A stretch of 64,000 nucleotides of DNA, taken from NCBI GenBank assembly GCA_039545315.1, contig BCIM01000010.1, positions 62,001 to 126,000 of the forward strand. The letters are read 5' to 3'. The translations under genes were made by a program, and so were the position numbers. The notes under the pieces were generated by a model. It saw only the letters and a program-made list of their open reading frames with translations. It had not been told where the DNA came from and did no database searches. Shown here piece by piece: positions 41,946 through 53,600 of the stretch. Each line of letters starts with the position of its first letter. Positions within the stretch are counted from its first letter, which is position 1. The stretch comes from Kondoa malvinella. Taxonomy: Eukaryota > Basidiomycota > Agaricostilbomycetes > Agaricostilbales > Kondoaceae.

Positions 41946-43875
41946 ATGCACGCCCAATCAGTCCGTTTTCTCTCCCCTCTGTCAAGCAGGCAGTTCTGAT
42001 GATGGTCTGTTATGTATACAGGATCTGAGGGTCGAGGAGGTGCCTATACTCGCATTGGAAGCGGGTGAAGTTAAAGTCAGAGTAGCCTATGCTGTGAGTC
42101 TTTGCTTTGATCCGAATGCGTAAAGTAGTTGAATGTCAATGTAGGGAATCTGTGGAAGTGTAAGTGTTTGCTTCAGATGGACCTTCTGGGGGGCATACTC
42201 TGATGAGTTCATTCAAAAGGATATTCATGAAGTTTACCATGGACCTCAAACGACTTGCACCACACCGCATCCTTTGACCGGTATGCTCTTCTTCCCTTCT
42301 GCTTTCAACCTACTCTGGCTCATTTAGACTCTCAGGCCAAACATTGCCAATGACTCTAGGGCACGAGGTATCTCTTCACCTTCTTCACTTTAAATTCAGT
42401 ATCTAACGTGTTTCAGTTCTCCGGCACCATTGTCGAACTCGGTCCATCCACTTCTTCCCGCCTAAAAGTAGGCGACAGAGTCTGCATGTTCGTTCAGTCT
42501 CTTCTAGCTGCTTTGAAATTCCTCACGCTCGCATCGTGGGAACAGAGAACCAATCATCTCTTGTTTGGAATGCCCGAATTGTAAAGCCAATCTAAGACCT
42601 TTGTGCAATAAGAGGATAGGCTTCTTTGGTTATAATGTGCGTTCTTACTCTTTTTCATTGGGAGACGAAAGAGAATTGAGATCTGATGATGAGAGAAATA
42701 GAGACCCGGTGGACTTGCTCCGTTTGTGAATGTAACGGAAGCGAATTGCCATGTCGTTCCGGATAATGTTGGCTTGGATGTAGCTGCTATGTGAGTCCAT
42801 CTTTCCATCTCTAACCCTCTTTTGCTCTGCTCTTGTCTGCTGAATTTTTCACTGACGGCGTTTTCCAGGGCCGAACCACTAGCAGTTGCATGGCATGCAG
42901 TCCGTCGAGCACATCTAAAAGGCGATGAGAAAGTCGTTCGTCCTTTTCTTTCTTTGCTATTCATCTCTTGCTCACTTCTCTATAGCTAGTCGTACGGTTG
43001 CACTCTTTCGCTCTCTAGCCAATCTAAAACTAGATCTAGCTCGGTTCAGGCCCCATTGGTGCTCTAATCACTCGGTCCGTTTCTTCACCTCGCTATTTCC
43101 CCTTTCCTCCACTGACTTGACGTAACAAATCAAAAGAGTTCTCAAAGCTCAAGGAATCAAATTCGTTGCCGTTTCGGAACCGTCTACCGCAAGAAGCGCC
43201 ATTGCCAAACAATGCGGAGCGGATGTCGTTTTCAATCCTTTGGAACAAGATTTGGTAAAAGAGTGTAAAGGGTTGACTGAAGGTGAATTTGTCTTTTGGA
43301 CATCTGAATGCTACAGGGAGACTTAATATATCTGTTCTCAGGCAGAGGAATGGATGTAGCTTTCGATTGCGCTGGGTTCGACTCGACCTGGAAAGCCGCG
43401 TTGAACGCTACACGTACAAGAGGCAAGATTGTCGTCGTCGCTCTATGGAGTAAACCAGCTGCCATTGACTTGTTTGTTCGTTTTACTTTCCTTCTTGTTG
43501 AAGATCTGTGCTGACAGAGATGTGGGTGATGTTTATAGGCATTGGTCACTAGCGAGAGGGAGATTACTGGATCTGCTTGTTTCACTAGTGAGGATATGCA
43601 AGAGGTTTGTTCTCTTCCTCAGCTTTTAGAGGTTGAGGTTTGATGCGAATCGAAAAACAGGTATTGCAAGCGTTGAAAGAAGACAAGATCAGAGTTGACG
43701 ACTTGATCACTGGCCGAATCGATCTGGAGAACATTGTAGATCAGGGTTTGGACGCGCTGTAAGTCGTTTGCGTCTGATCGATGAGAAGGTCGGAGCTTGA
43801 TGTTTCGATGGAACTAGGATGAAGAGCCAAACGCATGTCAAGATACTTGTGAATTTAGAGAAGCAGAAGGTGTAG
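41946..43875 (+). CDS. Medium-chain alcohol/butanediol dehydrogenase
   Basis: The core reads DLRVEEVPILALEAGEVKVR VAYAGICGSDIHEVYHG with the catalytic zinc ligand Cys, then PMTLGHEFSGTIVELG with GHE. A structural zinc lobe is ECPNCKANLRPLCNKRIGFF G. Rossmann sequence includes GSGPIGALI and KFVAVSEPSTARSAIAKQ, and late blocks are GMDVAFDCAGFDST and NIVDQGLDAL, ending VNLEKQKV. This matches the 2,3-butanediol/sorbitol dehydrogenase branch: NAD-dependent oxidation of vicinal diols or polyols. About ten short introns. The 5' end is uncertain; the chosen start uses a 26-nt and then a 17-nt intron, and another start is possible. Confidence 0.87.
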
Positions 43876-44032
43876 CAGGAGGATACATAGCGGGAGATGC
43901 TGTATCGTGCTGTGACAAGGTCTCTGACTTGGCGACCACTCTTGACCTCGAACCATACCCACGACTTAAGTCGCTCTCGCAACTTGAACAACACATTTAT
44001 TCTAGAACAGTAGAGAGATATCCAAGGCGAGG

Positions 44033-45240
44033 ATGGCACAAGTGTCAGCAGCCAATCCTTCTTCCCCTCACAAGCCGCACGCCTTTGCCTCGATTCATCA
44101 ATCCATGTCAGGGCAATCAGGTCAACAGCAGCAGCAGCAACAACAGCGTACACTAGGCTTTGGCGCTTTCAACCCAAACACCGTCTCTTCATCCGCTTTG
44201 GCATTCGGTTTTGGTCAAACTGGCGCTTCTACGTCGACCGCTGGCTGGCGTACACCGACTGTGTCAGCCGTAGCAGGTCCAAGTAGTCAGCCAGCGAGCA
44301 ATAGGAGGAAACGAAGAAGTTCAAGTGAGCCGGAAGAGGGTCAAGCGGAAGATGCGACTATGGGCGATGTTTCTCCTTCGAGGGCCAGGCAAATGGCTGG
44401 GAGGGCTGTGAGTGTGAATAAACGAGCGAGGAAAGCGGAATTGGGCAAAGAGCAAGGTGATGTCAATGGGCAGCAGCCAAAGGTCGATGACGGTGTGGAT
44501 ATTGGCAAGATGCTAGGTCGGTCTTCACCTGCTTTGCATGCAACGAGTGCTCACATTGTTGTGTAACGACAGCTGCACTACCCAAACCAGCTCTCTTGCA
44601 AATGTTCAACTCGCTCTTGACTACACAACCTCAACTTCGACCTTTACTGCTCTCCCTCATTCCTCCGCCCTCACTAGAATCCTTCACCGATACGCTACAC
44701 ACACTCGAAAGCAAGCTCATTGCCGCTATTCCACAAGGTCGGGCCGTCCGACAAGAATACGTCTGGGGCCGGACTCGCGTTCCTCTAGAAGAATACTTGT
44801 CCGAAGCTCGACATTCACTAGCTGTTTTTCTTCCTACTAATGAAGATTCTCCATCCAACACGTTCAATTTCCTTCATACCCTCACAGCCAGCGTCAAGAA
44901 AGTTGAAGCGCTCTTACCGTCTTTAACAGCTACTTCTGGTCTTTTGGGCAGCACGAATCCACTAGTCGCTCACCTCGTTCCTGGACTGATCAATGCTTGG
45001 CATGTCTTTATCACACGACTCAGTAACCAAGTCAATAAACAAGGCAAGATCATGTCTGCTGAGAATGTACGAACGAGGTTCAGGTTGTTGGACGAAGTCT
45101 GCTCTGGTTCGGGTGGAGTGACGAGGAAAGCGATGGAAGACGTGAGGGAGAGGATGATCAAGGAGATTGGTTGGCTGGCTGGTGTCTCGATACAGCAATC
45201 TTCAAGAGCGCCGTCTGTGGATATGGATGAAGAGTTGTAG
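44033..45240 (+). CDS. CUT8: Cut8/Sts1 nuclear proteasome tethering factor
   Basis: The start gives MAQVSAANPSSPHKPHAF, then a polyglutamine run and a disordered basic region with RRKRRSSSEPEEG, a likely nuclear signal. After an intron at about 44519-44572 the folded part begins: ALPKPALLQMFNSLLTTQPQ LRPLLLSLIPPPSLESFTDT LHTLESKL. It continues VRQEYVWGRTRVPLEEYLSE, FNFLHTLTASVKKVEALL and LINAWHVFI, the Cut8 helical bundle. Cut8 tethers the proteasome to the nuclear envelope and supports nuclear protein turnover. Length about 375 residues, normal for basidiomycete members. Confidence 0.9.
44124..44147 (+). repeat. CAG/CAA repeat encoding polyglutamine
   Basis: A run of CAG and CAA codons in the disordered N-terminus of the Cut8 gene encodes eight or so consecutive Gln. 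Mixed codons make it less prone to slippage than pure CAG. Confidence 0.8.
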
Positions 45241-45318
45241 TGTTTTCAAGAACCGAGGGCATTTTGTACTTTTATAACGACATTTTCGTACTTCTCATCT
45301 TACATGCATTGGTATTCA

Positions 45319-47331
45319 TTACATCACATCGCCATCGTATCGACGCGCATACCTATCTCGGAGCAGCAAAGCCATGTCTTTGGGGACATTCTTTGCGAAA
45401 GCACCAACCGTACCAGGTCGAGCCAAGTAATTCGGCAGAGGGACTTCGTAATCGTCTTGAGTGAACGGACCACCATGCCTCCCTCGTTCGCTTTCGACCA
45501 CTTCTCGCTTCAATACTGGCATCACGGGTGTTTCAGAGAGTTGTTGATTTTCATTGTTCCACAAATCGCGGTAAGAAGTCTGTTTTTGTGGTGTCCGTCA
45601 GCTATTGTCGACTAATACCAGAAGAATGAAACTCACATAAGTCTTGAACATGATATGACCCTGTTTCATCAACTCCATGCCAGGTCCTGATCGTCTATCC
45701 TCCTCTTCCCGCTTTCGCATCCATTCAGCTTTCATAGCTTCAACTTCATCAAAGCGAGCTCTAGACATGCCACGACATTCTTTCTCTTCTTGTGCTTGCA
45801 ATTCCCTTCTCCGATTGAATGATTCTGCCGTTTCTCGCGCAATGTCTTCCGCTGATGCTCTAATACCAGAGTCAGTGGGTATAATCACGAGAGATGAAAG
45901 AACACACTCATGCTGTCTGTTGGGCTGCATGTGAAAGACACTGACTGGCGGTACACCGCTCTCGCTCATCGGTGTGCCCCCATCCGCGTTTTTCTGATCG
46001 TCCAAATGTCAGCACAATGCAGAGACATATGAGACTAGATGAACCTTTACTTTCAAACCAGCAAACAAGCTAGGTTTCTTTTTTTGCACTGGAAGTTCCG
46101 CTTTCTCCTTTTCCTTTTCGTCCTTTTCCTTCTTTACTCCCTGATCAGACTTTTCTTTACCCATCACTACTGATTCTACTTTAACAGCAGGAGCGGTAGG
46201 TTCAGGAGGAGGAGGAGGAGGAGGAGTAGCTTGCACAGGAACTTTCGAAGCAGATACACCAAGTAATTGGGCCATAGCGTTGAGGTCGGACGTGTTGGTT
46301 TCTTTGTTTGGATTCGCGTTGGGCAACTTGGGTTTCTGTTTTTGCTGGTTCGGTCTACTTATCGGTCTAGGTGTACCTGCTTTCGAGTTTGGTGCTGTTG
46401 AAGTGTTTACTCTGACTGAAGATGCAGGAGGCAATTTAGAAGTGGACGCTTGTGGAAGGGCAGCTTTGGACGTTGACGCCTGTGGTACAGCTACTTTTGA
46501 AGAAGGCGCTTGTGAGGGAGAAGGTTTGGGTGGTGCAGGTTGACCGAGAGTGACTTTGAGACCGGTTTTTGGCAGAGTTGCGTTGGCAGCGACGCTTGAA
46601 GAGACTTTAGATGGGTTAGTGCGTCTTGCTTTGTTTGGTGCGAGAGCCTTTTTGCTTGCAGGTGCAGCAACAGCAGGTGGATCTATCTCCATAGCGCTGG
46701 TAGATGATGCTGGGATCGAAGCCGGCGGGTTTGAAGCACCAGAAACGGGGTCAGCTGACACTCTTGCTCGTTTGAGGGAAGGTTTGCTGTTGCTAGGCGC
46801 TTGCAGTGTGCTTTCGCTCTTTTCGTCTTCTTCATCAGAATCTTGGATTTTGGGTCGTTTAGCCAGATTCTTGCTCTTTCTGTTTGCGAGTCCAGCAGCA
46901 ATAGACGGAACTTCTACTTGTGGAACTTCTACTTGCGGAACTTCAACTTGCGGAACAGCAGCAGGCGGATTAGGAGAAGGTTGCTTCTTGGCCGCGACAT
47001 GCAGAGAACCAGTCTCCACTAGATTGAGCGTACCTGAAGCTGGAGATGAAGAAGGAGGCAAAGAGGGTGAATGTAGAGGTGGAGAAGGTCTAGAGACAAT
47101 AGCCGCCGCTGCCATTGAAGCAGAAGGCCCACCGCGGTTCCTTATTGGTCTGCCATTCGGTGCATACTTGATCTCTTCTTTTTTTGGACCAGAATTGGCC
47201 CAGTCCTCATTATCGACAAGAACATATCCACGAGTGACTGTCAACAGAAGTGTCAGGCTGGGTTCCCATGTCGTGTGTACGCAGATGAAAGTACCTTTGC
47301 CAATAGGTTTCGGATCTTCCCTTATAGGCAT
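45319..47331 (-). CDS. Proline/Ser-rich disordered protein, unrecognised
   Basis: The start at 47331 gives MPIREDPKPIGK. An intron then leads to TRGYVLVDNEDWANSGPKKE and YAPNGRPIRNRGGPSAS. A long Pro/Ala/Ser-rich region follows with three VPQVE repeats, basic clusters (RKSKNLAKRPK; KKALAPNKARR), a run of seven or so Pro, and a Lys/Glu-rich stretch. Later exons contain SAEDIARETAESFNRRRELQ and VEAMKAEWMRKREEEDRRSG, then PFTQDDYEVPLPNYLARPGT and RDRYARRYDGDVM at the end. Basic clusters suggest a nuclear protein. No family recognised. Confidence 0.65.
46205..46226 (-). repeat. GGA/GAG repeat encoding polyproline
   Basis: On the minus strand this reads as consecutive CCT codons giving a proline run in the disordered protein at 45319-47331. 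Confidence 0.75.
46907..46956 (-). repeat. Three 15-bp tandem repeats (VPQVE)
   Basis: Three near-identical 15-bp units (forward GGAACTTCTACTTGY and one GGAACTTCAACTTGC) encode VPQVE three times within the proline-rich protein. The units differ by one or two bases, so the array is recent. Confidence 0.8.
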
Positions 47332-47810
47332 TATGGCGCGTTAGATCACACAAGCCTTGGACTCCAACTGGTCAAGTCAATATCTTGTTTTGGGCCCAGT
47401 GCTATCTTGCTGTCCACTGCTCTCTCGTGAAGTCTCTTGTTCGCCCGTCACTTGGCTGACGTGGGCCACAGTCGCTTCCACTAGACTGAGTTTGCTCCTG
47501 GGACGAGATCTGTTGACTCTTTGACGTTGTTCGAGTGCAACCATGTCAAGTTGGTCAAAATGTCGAGAAGGGCGATAACACGCTTCGCTGTCCTGCTGCC
47601 ACATCTGTCTATTGCCCCTCAGTGGCCTGTCCTCTTCAGCGTTCCCATGCTTCCACTCTTGTCTTGTATCGATCATGTTGATTTCCGTATATGTATAAGT
47701 CTCTGTCTCCATTACTGTCACGCTCTGTTTTCTACTTTGTACACATCCTAACAGCCTCTCCTCGCCGTGCACCATACGAATTACTCTCTATCTGATCAGC
47801 GAAGCAAAAA
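47332..47810. other. Divergent promoter region
   Basis: About 480 bp between the minus-strand proline-rich gene and the plus-strand flavoenzyme gene. No convincing exon, though a minus-strand frame crosses it. Confidence 0.5.
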
Positions 47811-49380
47811 ATGAAATCCGTTCTCATCGTAGGCAGCGGTGTCTTTGGCGTCTCAACAGCCTATCACCTACTCAAAAGAGGCTACAAAGATGTCACCATC
47901 ATTGACCGGGCTTCGACTTTGCCCGCTTGTGATGCGGCTTCAACAGATCTAAACAAGATTGTCCGAAGCGATTACTCGGATCCCATTTATGCTGCCTTGG
48001 CTAAAGAAGCTATTGAAGAGCTAAGGAAGCCACAATGGAAAGGTCTTTATCACGAGTGTGTTCATCTGTTCTCGCCCAAAGAAGTGTATTGATCAATCTA
48101 CTCAGATCCGGTTTCCTACTCACTTCCGCTCTAGATCGAAACTATGCATCCGAAGCTCAATCCAACCTCGAACAATTAGGTATCCGTAATCAAATCCTAC
48201 CAACCCAAGCGGATGTCAACGCCTTGTACCCTCAATTTAAACCGACTATACCAGACAATCATTTCAATTACGTCAATCATGAAGCTGGTTCGTCCCTTCG
48301 CGCTTGCTGCAGGCTCTATACTAATCCAAGATTTTAGGTTGGGCGGAAAGCACTGAATGCGTTAAATTAATGTTATCATGGTGCATCGAGCTCGGAGCCA
48401 AAGTCGTTCCAGGTCAAAGCATGTCTAGCATAATCATTCAAGATGATCAAGCGATAGGTGTCCGAACGGAAGAAGGGAAAGATTGGAGAGCGGATCTAGT
48501 AGTGCTTGCTATGGGTAGTTGGACTGAGGGTGTTTTGGATGGATCGGAATTGAGGATGCCGAGTGGAATGTTGACGACTTCGGGTCAGGCTGTGGTCGTG
48601 TATCAGCTTGAAGAAGAGATGCGTAAGAGGTATGCTACTTTACCCGTCATTATGGACACTGGAATAGGTCAGCTTGTTCTTGCAAGAAGCAGTTTTGAGA
48701 CCTAATTTGGGTTTCACGATCAGGTTGGTATTGCTTTCCGGTGAGTTATGTCCTGATCTTACTGGTTGACTCTCTGCTTATTGCTGTTACAGCCAACAGC
48801 AGATGGTAAAGTCAAGACGGCATTTCACAGACCAGGCTACACCAAGCAGAAAGGCAACAGCGACGTCACAATACCGATAACGACGTGCAACGGCGAGATG
48901 GAAAGCGGTCCAATCCCAGAACAAGAGCCGGTCGATATTCAAGAAGCTTTGCGAAAGTATCTGCCTGAATTGGCCGAGCTGAATGTCTCTTCGACTCGCA
49001 TGTGCTGGTCAGTCTCTTGTTCTTGCCCTTGTGCTAGGCTGATGTCTGTGCAGGTATACTGATACCGCTGATAGCAATTGGCTAATCGCGCGTCATCCTA
49101 AATATCGCTCCGTGGTGTTCATGACAGGTGGAAGCGGGCATGGTTTCAAAGTAATTTTCCCGTTCCGACCAGTGAACTTTGCTCACTACTTCGACAGTTC
49201 CTGCCTACGATAGGAAGATATTGCGTCGACTTGATTGATGATAAGCTTGATGCGCCCTTGGCCAGAAAGTGGGGATGGACAGACAGACTTGATGCCCTTG
49301 AAGGAGCGAGGACGCCTGAGCCCAGGCGGAATTGGGCTGATGCGACTCTTGTAGGAGCTAGTGAAGCCAGAGGTGGATAG
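47811..49380 (+). CDS. FAD-dependent amine oxidase, sarcosine/fructosyl-amine oxidase type
   Basis: The start MKSVLIVGSGVFGVSTAYHL has the FAD-binding GxGxxG motif, then TIIDRASTLP and DLNKIVRSDYSDP. After an intron the protein continues GFLLTSALDRNYASEAQ, HEAGWAESTECVKLMLSWC and DLVVLAMGSWTEG. The C-terminal part has TRMCWYTDTADSNWLIARHP, with a Cys at the place of the covalent flavin link in monomeric sarcosine oxidase, and VVFMTGGSGHGFKFLPTIGR Y. About 430 residues, as expected. It oxidises secondary amines or glycated amino acids, producing hydrogen peroxide. It may be peroxisomal, but no clear targeting signal ends the protein (EARGG). Confidence 0.88.
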
Positions 49381-49671
49381 TCATCTCAGCGTGCGATAAT
49401 GCGATCGTCCTCTCTTGCTCGTGTCCACCACTCGAATGTATTTGCATAAGCTTTCAATGACCAGCAAGGGATGATCACGGTTCCTTGCAGAGCTTTCAAA
49501 CAAGCCCTGAAAGCTTAACCGCTTGACCTGGCGTGTGGAACTCCCGCTAGCGTTTCTGGTTTATATAGCATGATGCGATCACTCTGGGCCTTTTATCAAA
49601 TCTCCGCTTCTACTTCTCCCTTTCCTCTTCTTGCAACTTGTTCGTTTCGAGTGTTCAAAAGTCCTCAAAAA

Positions 49672-51568
49672 ATGTCTGCGCCAGTTTTGGCCGATCCTAT
49701 ACTCTCGGAGAAAAGCATCCTGCGATATTAGAGAAGGGATCTGCTTCATATTCTTCTGATCCTGATGGAGTGGTGGAAGACGATGTGTTTGGCAAGATTT
49801 CAGACAACTCGGTCAACTATCGCGATGCAAGTGTCTTTGGCTTTCTTCGCCTTTTAGTCTGACATCGCGCTATAGGTTGGATGGCGAGGCAGTTGTATCA
49901 TAATGCTCAAGACGCAAATCGGCTTAGGTGTACTGAGTATACCATACGTGCTATCAACGTCGGTCGACCTTAATTGCAAAACCTCGGTCAGCTTATCTGC
50001 CCCGCATTCTAGCCTTGGTATCGTCAGCGGCCTTACCTGTCTACTTCTCGTAGCAGGCATTACGACCTGGGCAGACTACATTGTCGGTCAATTCAAGCTT
50101 AAGCACAAAGAAGTCTGCAAGTCGCTAGAAAGCTTGTGTGAATCGATCTGAACAGCCGCTGTATAGATAATATCCATGATGTCGGTTTCTTACTCTTTGG
50201 AAAGGTCGGAAGAGAGCTGTTTGGCGCCGCAAGCTGGCTCTTCATGACCTTCGTTGCGGGAAGTGCTTTGCTTGGTGTATCGATCGGCTTCAACGCAATC
50301 ACATCGCATGGACTCTGCACAGCTGGTTTCGTCGCAATCGCCGCAGCAGTCACCTTAGCTCTAGCTAGCATTCAAACACTTGGACGCATCAGTTGGCTTG
50401 GATGGGTCGGCGTAATTTCCATCCTTGGCGCTATTCTTACTCTGACGGTCGCTGTTGGTCTACAAGATCGCCCGAGTGAAGCGCCAGCAACTGGACCTTG
50501 GGACAAGAATTTGCTCATCACCAATGATCCGTCATTCGTCGAGGCGATAGCAGCTGTCTCAGCGCTGGTCTTTTCATATGCTGGCACGCCTTGCTTCTTT
50601 CCCATCGTTTCAGAGATGCGAGATCCACGTCTCTACAATAGGGCGATGTATACCTGCCAAGGCGTTGTGACAGTGGCTTATTTGGTAAATCTCATCCTGT
50701 TTAGCTTGTGATATGGCTAATTCAGCTTGCGCTAGACTATCGGCATTGTCGTGTACTAGTACGTTGAATGCATCAGTGTCAGGTGTCACAATTTGTCATA
50801 ATTGATTGTGTGACATGACAGCTTCTGCGGAGAATATGTGGCATCTCCAGCACTTGGTAGCGCTGGACCAACAATGAAGCGCGTGTGTTATGGACTGGCG
50901 CTCCCAGGACTATTCGTCTCTGCTATCCTCTACTCTCATGTCAGTGGTCTCTTTCTTGCCTGAACCGTTTTGATGGGATAGATTAGCTTCCAGCAAAATA
51001 CATTTTCGTCCGCATACTCAGAGGGTCGCATCATCTTACCCAGAACACAAAACGGCATTACATCACTTGGTTCAGCTGCACTACTGGTTGTGTGCTGTTC
51101 TCATATGTCATCGCTTCCGCCATTCCTGTCTTTGGTGGATTGGTCTCTCTTATTGGTGCTCTTTTGGGAACACTGCGTAGGTCAATGGTACTTCACTTCT
51201 GTTTCAGCTAACATGCTCGCCAGTCTCAATGACCATCATGGGTCTGATGCACCTCTACGATCACACTAGCTGGTGGAAGCCAATTACTTGCCAGACGTCT
51301 TCTAAGACCAAGTACACGAACGCTTGGGCCATCTTTGTCATCGCCATCGGAACATTTCTGATGGTCGCTGGTGTGAGTGTTCTGTAATACTGCACCGACA
51401 CAAGCTGACAGCCCGACAGACCTACGGCTCCATCGATGGCATCATTGCAAGCTATACAGAAGATGGAGAGTAAGTCTACACCCTTCAGCAGTACACTCTA
51501 GTGACTCATGTTTGGTCTGCTGCAGTTCCTCCGCTTGGACCTGTGCTGATAATAGCGGCTCTTCTTAG
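49672..51568 (+). CDS. Amino acid transporter, AAAP family
   Basis: A polar N-terminus (HPAILEKGSASYSSDPDGVV EDDVFGKISDNSVNYRD) precedes VGWRGSCIIMLKTQIGLGVL SIPYVL, the first helix of AAAP permeases. Later helices include SGLTCLLLVAGITTWADYIV and ELFGAASWLFMTFVAGSALL, and FVEAIAAVSALVFSYAGTPC FFPIVSEMRDPRLYNRAMYT is the classic helix-6 block. It ends MVAGTYGSIDGIIASYTED then AWTCADNSGSS. The intron at 49827-49875 uses a GC donor (GCAAGT). The start ATG at 49672 requires a 32-nt intron. This resembles fungal neutral amino acid permeases of the Mtr type, in the plasma or vacuolar membrane. Confidence 0.87.
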
Positions 51569-52317
51569 TCAAAATTGGGTACCGGCATCGGATCATCAAT
51601 GTATATAGTGTCGGAGAGATAGAGAGCCAAGAGACTAATCAAAAAAGAGCAGAAATTGGGAGACCAGGATCTATACTACCCTTCAGAGCCGCAGGCGCAG
51701 AGAAGAAGATGAATAGAGCTGTTTCGTCGCTGCTGACTGACCCTATTCCGAAGAATTGGCAGTCTGTTTGCAACAAGCATGGCAGAAGTCTGCGATACCC
51801 GGTTCGCAGCGCGCTTGCTCACAGTTACGCCAATCACAGCTCAGCATTGTTGTCGCCTATGCATTCAGGCCTTCGTCGAATCAAATTCCCGCTTGCAAAC
51901 TTTTATGCAGCGTTTGTAACACCTCGTGCTCCTCGCAAGCCCTATGCAGATACGAGACCATCTCTCGCTTGATATGTGCATCGCTGTCTGCTGCTTTGCA
52001 GTCCTCGCTTCGCGTCATTTGCGAGTTCGCGCATAATTTATACTCTTGCGCTATTGTCGCGGATAGTCTCCTTGTGTCATGGACTGCCTATCCTATCGTA
52101 CGATCAGCCTCCTGTGCTCACTTTCCTCATTCGGAAGGGCTCACATGACGAACGAGGCTGCCCAGCAGTCTGCATTCCTGGCCATGTTCAGCATGAAAAA
52201 TACTGCTCGCTCGCAAGCGTGTTTCGTCTCTTCTTCTTGCTTCCGTATCCATATTCATAACCTTTCTCATCCCTGTCGCTTCATTTTGATATATCCTTCA
52301 TTCATTCGATTTACAAG
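51569..52317. other. Intergenic region
   Basis: About 750 bp with short plus-strand frames (51709-51972 and 51756-52148) lacking any recognisable domain. It probably contains the 3' end of the permease transcript and the promoter of the next gene. Confidence 0.45.
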
Positions 52318-53045
52318 ATGTTCGCAGCTGCCGTCCAACGCAAAGCACAGGAAGGCCGCCGAGCCAAAAAGGGGACAAAGAAACCTTACAGCAGACCAAC
52401 TCAGGCTGTCAAACTGGTGTTCAAGCCGTCTGCATTGAAAGCAACCATCAAACCAGCTCCAGCCTTCAACGTGTTTCGTCAGACCGGTGATGTCAAAGCT
52501 CTGTTCACACGTCTCTATCACATCATTCTCGCCGTGCACTATGTCTCACCAAGCTGCTTCGACGCTGAATTTATCGGTAGCCAAATTGTCGCTCTCCTCA
52601 TCGCTGAGCGGAAGCGAACAGACGTCAGAGAAGGTTTCAATATCAAGAAAGTCACTTCGGTCGAGGTTAGGCGTGCCAATCAAAGGCTGAATAAGCTGCC
52701 ATACGACGTGAGTTGTTCTTCCTTCCCGCTTCTCCCCCATCGACGATGCAAGCAACGGCGACGGAATCGCACCTCAACTAGATGTTCAGACTCAATCGGA
52801 GTCTGGAACGGGTCGGTGAGGCGTCACATACTATCCGGATTCTGCTGCCTTCAGTGCAAGAACCCCCTGCCGGTGACGGGGTATCGCGCTGGCTTCTCTC
52901 GTGTTGCTACATAGTCGGTATTCTGGATGATCCTCGTACGTTGCATGTGGAAGAGCAGCAGAACAACAGCCAATTCGTCGCTCGTCTCTTTTCCTCTTTC
53001 GCTAAATCATCAATCATGCGACGAGAGAAGCGGAAGCCGTTATGA
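52318..53045 (+). CDS. Unrecognised basic protein
   Basis: ATG at 52318 gives MFAAAVQRKAQEGRRAKKGT KKPYSRPTQAV, a basic N-terminus, then FRQTGDVKALFTRLYHIILA and FDAEFIGSQIVALLIAERKR. An intron from about 52708 to 52780 joins to MFRLNRSLERVGEASHTIRI and the frame ends RREKRKPL. The last exon overlaps the end of a minus-strand frame (52907 onward), so one of the two 3' ends is probably shorter than drawn. No family recognised. Confidence 0.45.
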
Positions 53046-53588
53046 TTGATGTGTTGATAATCGGTAGGAGCTAGACGCGCTTGAATCTCTGGAATATTGT
53101 CTGCTTTGAAGCCGTACAGAGGCGAGAGGAAGATCGATTCGTCTTCTTCGATCATCTGTCAGAGCCATAAGCAAATTGAAGCAGCCTGTCGAGGAGGAAC
53201 GCACTCGCTGGACATGAGCTGAAACCGGACCGACCCCAATGTCCGGCAACAAAGTATTGGTAGCTGACAACAACACTCTCTTCCAAGCGACCTCCGCGCT
53301 CCTGACAGCATACGGGTCCTCAAGGACCTCCCCCTCGCGTTCGAACATGCCCTCATTCAACAAATAATCAACAACCAAAGCCGGACTGAGCAAATGACGA
53401 TGACCATGGGGTTGCAGAGCACCGCGAGTAGAAGAAGAAGGAAGTTGAGAAGGCTTTTGCTCCTCCAACAGGCTCGCCGATTCACCATAGTTGTCCAGGA
53501 TGTAAGCATGGCTGGCAGAATTCGCGGAAGAGCTGAAAGGATCCATCACTGCTGATGCAAGACGACCAGGAAAGCTTGGGTTAGGCAT
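52907..53588 (-). CDS. Unrecognised protein, possibly fused to the upstream Cys-rich gene
   Basis: A start at 53588 gives MPNPSFPGRLASAVMDPFSS, then HRHLLSPALVVDYLLNEGMF and VRSAEVAWKRVLLSATNTLL. A 49-nt intron with a GTGCGT donor joins to MIEEDESIFLSPLYGFKADN and HNGFRFSRRMIDDLAKEEKR R. The frame is open and continuous with the upstream Cys-rich exon, so this may be the C-terminal half of one long gene. The end overlaps the convergent plus-strand gene. No family recognised. Confidence 0.45.
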
Positions 53589-53600
53589 GCGACCGTGCTG

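Noticed and set aside
46280..47344. Long plus-strand open frame (about 260 codons) with Cys-Gly-Thr-Ser repeats
   Set aside because: It mirrors the low-complexity proline-rich gene on the minus strand; the repeats are the complement of the VPQVE units, and the minus frame has splice sites and domain-like ends.
51709..52148. Plus-strand frames between the permease and the next gene
   Set aside because: No domain, no splice pattern, and they lie where the untranslated regions and promoter are expected.
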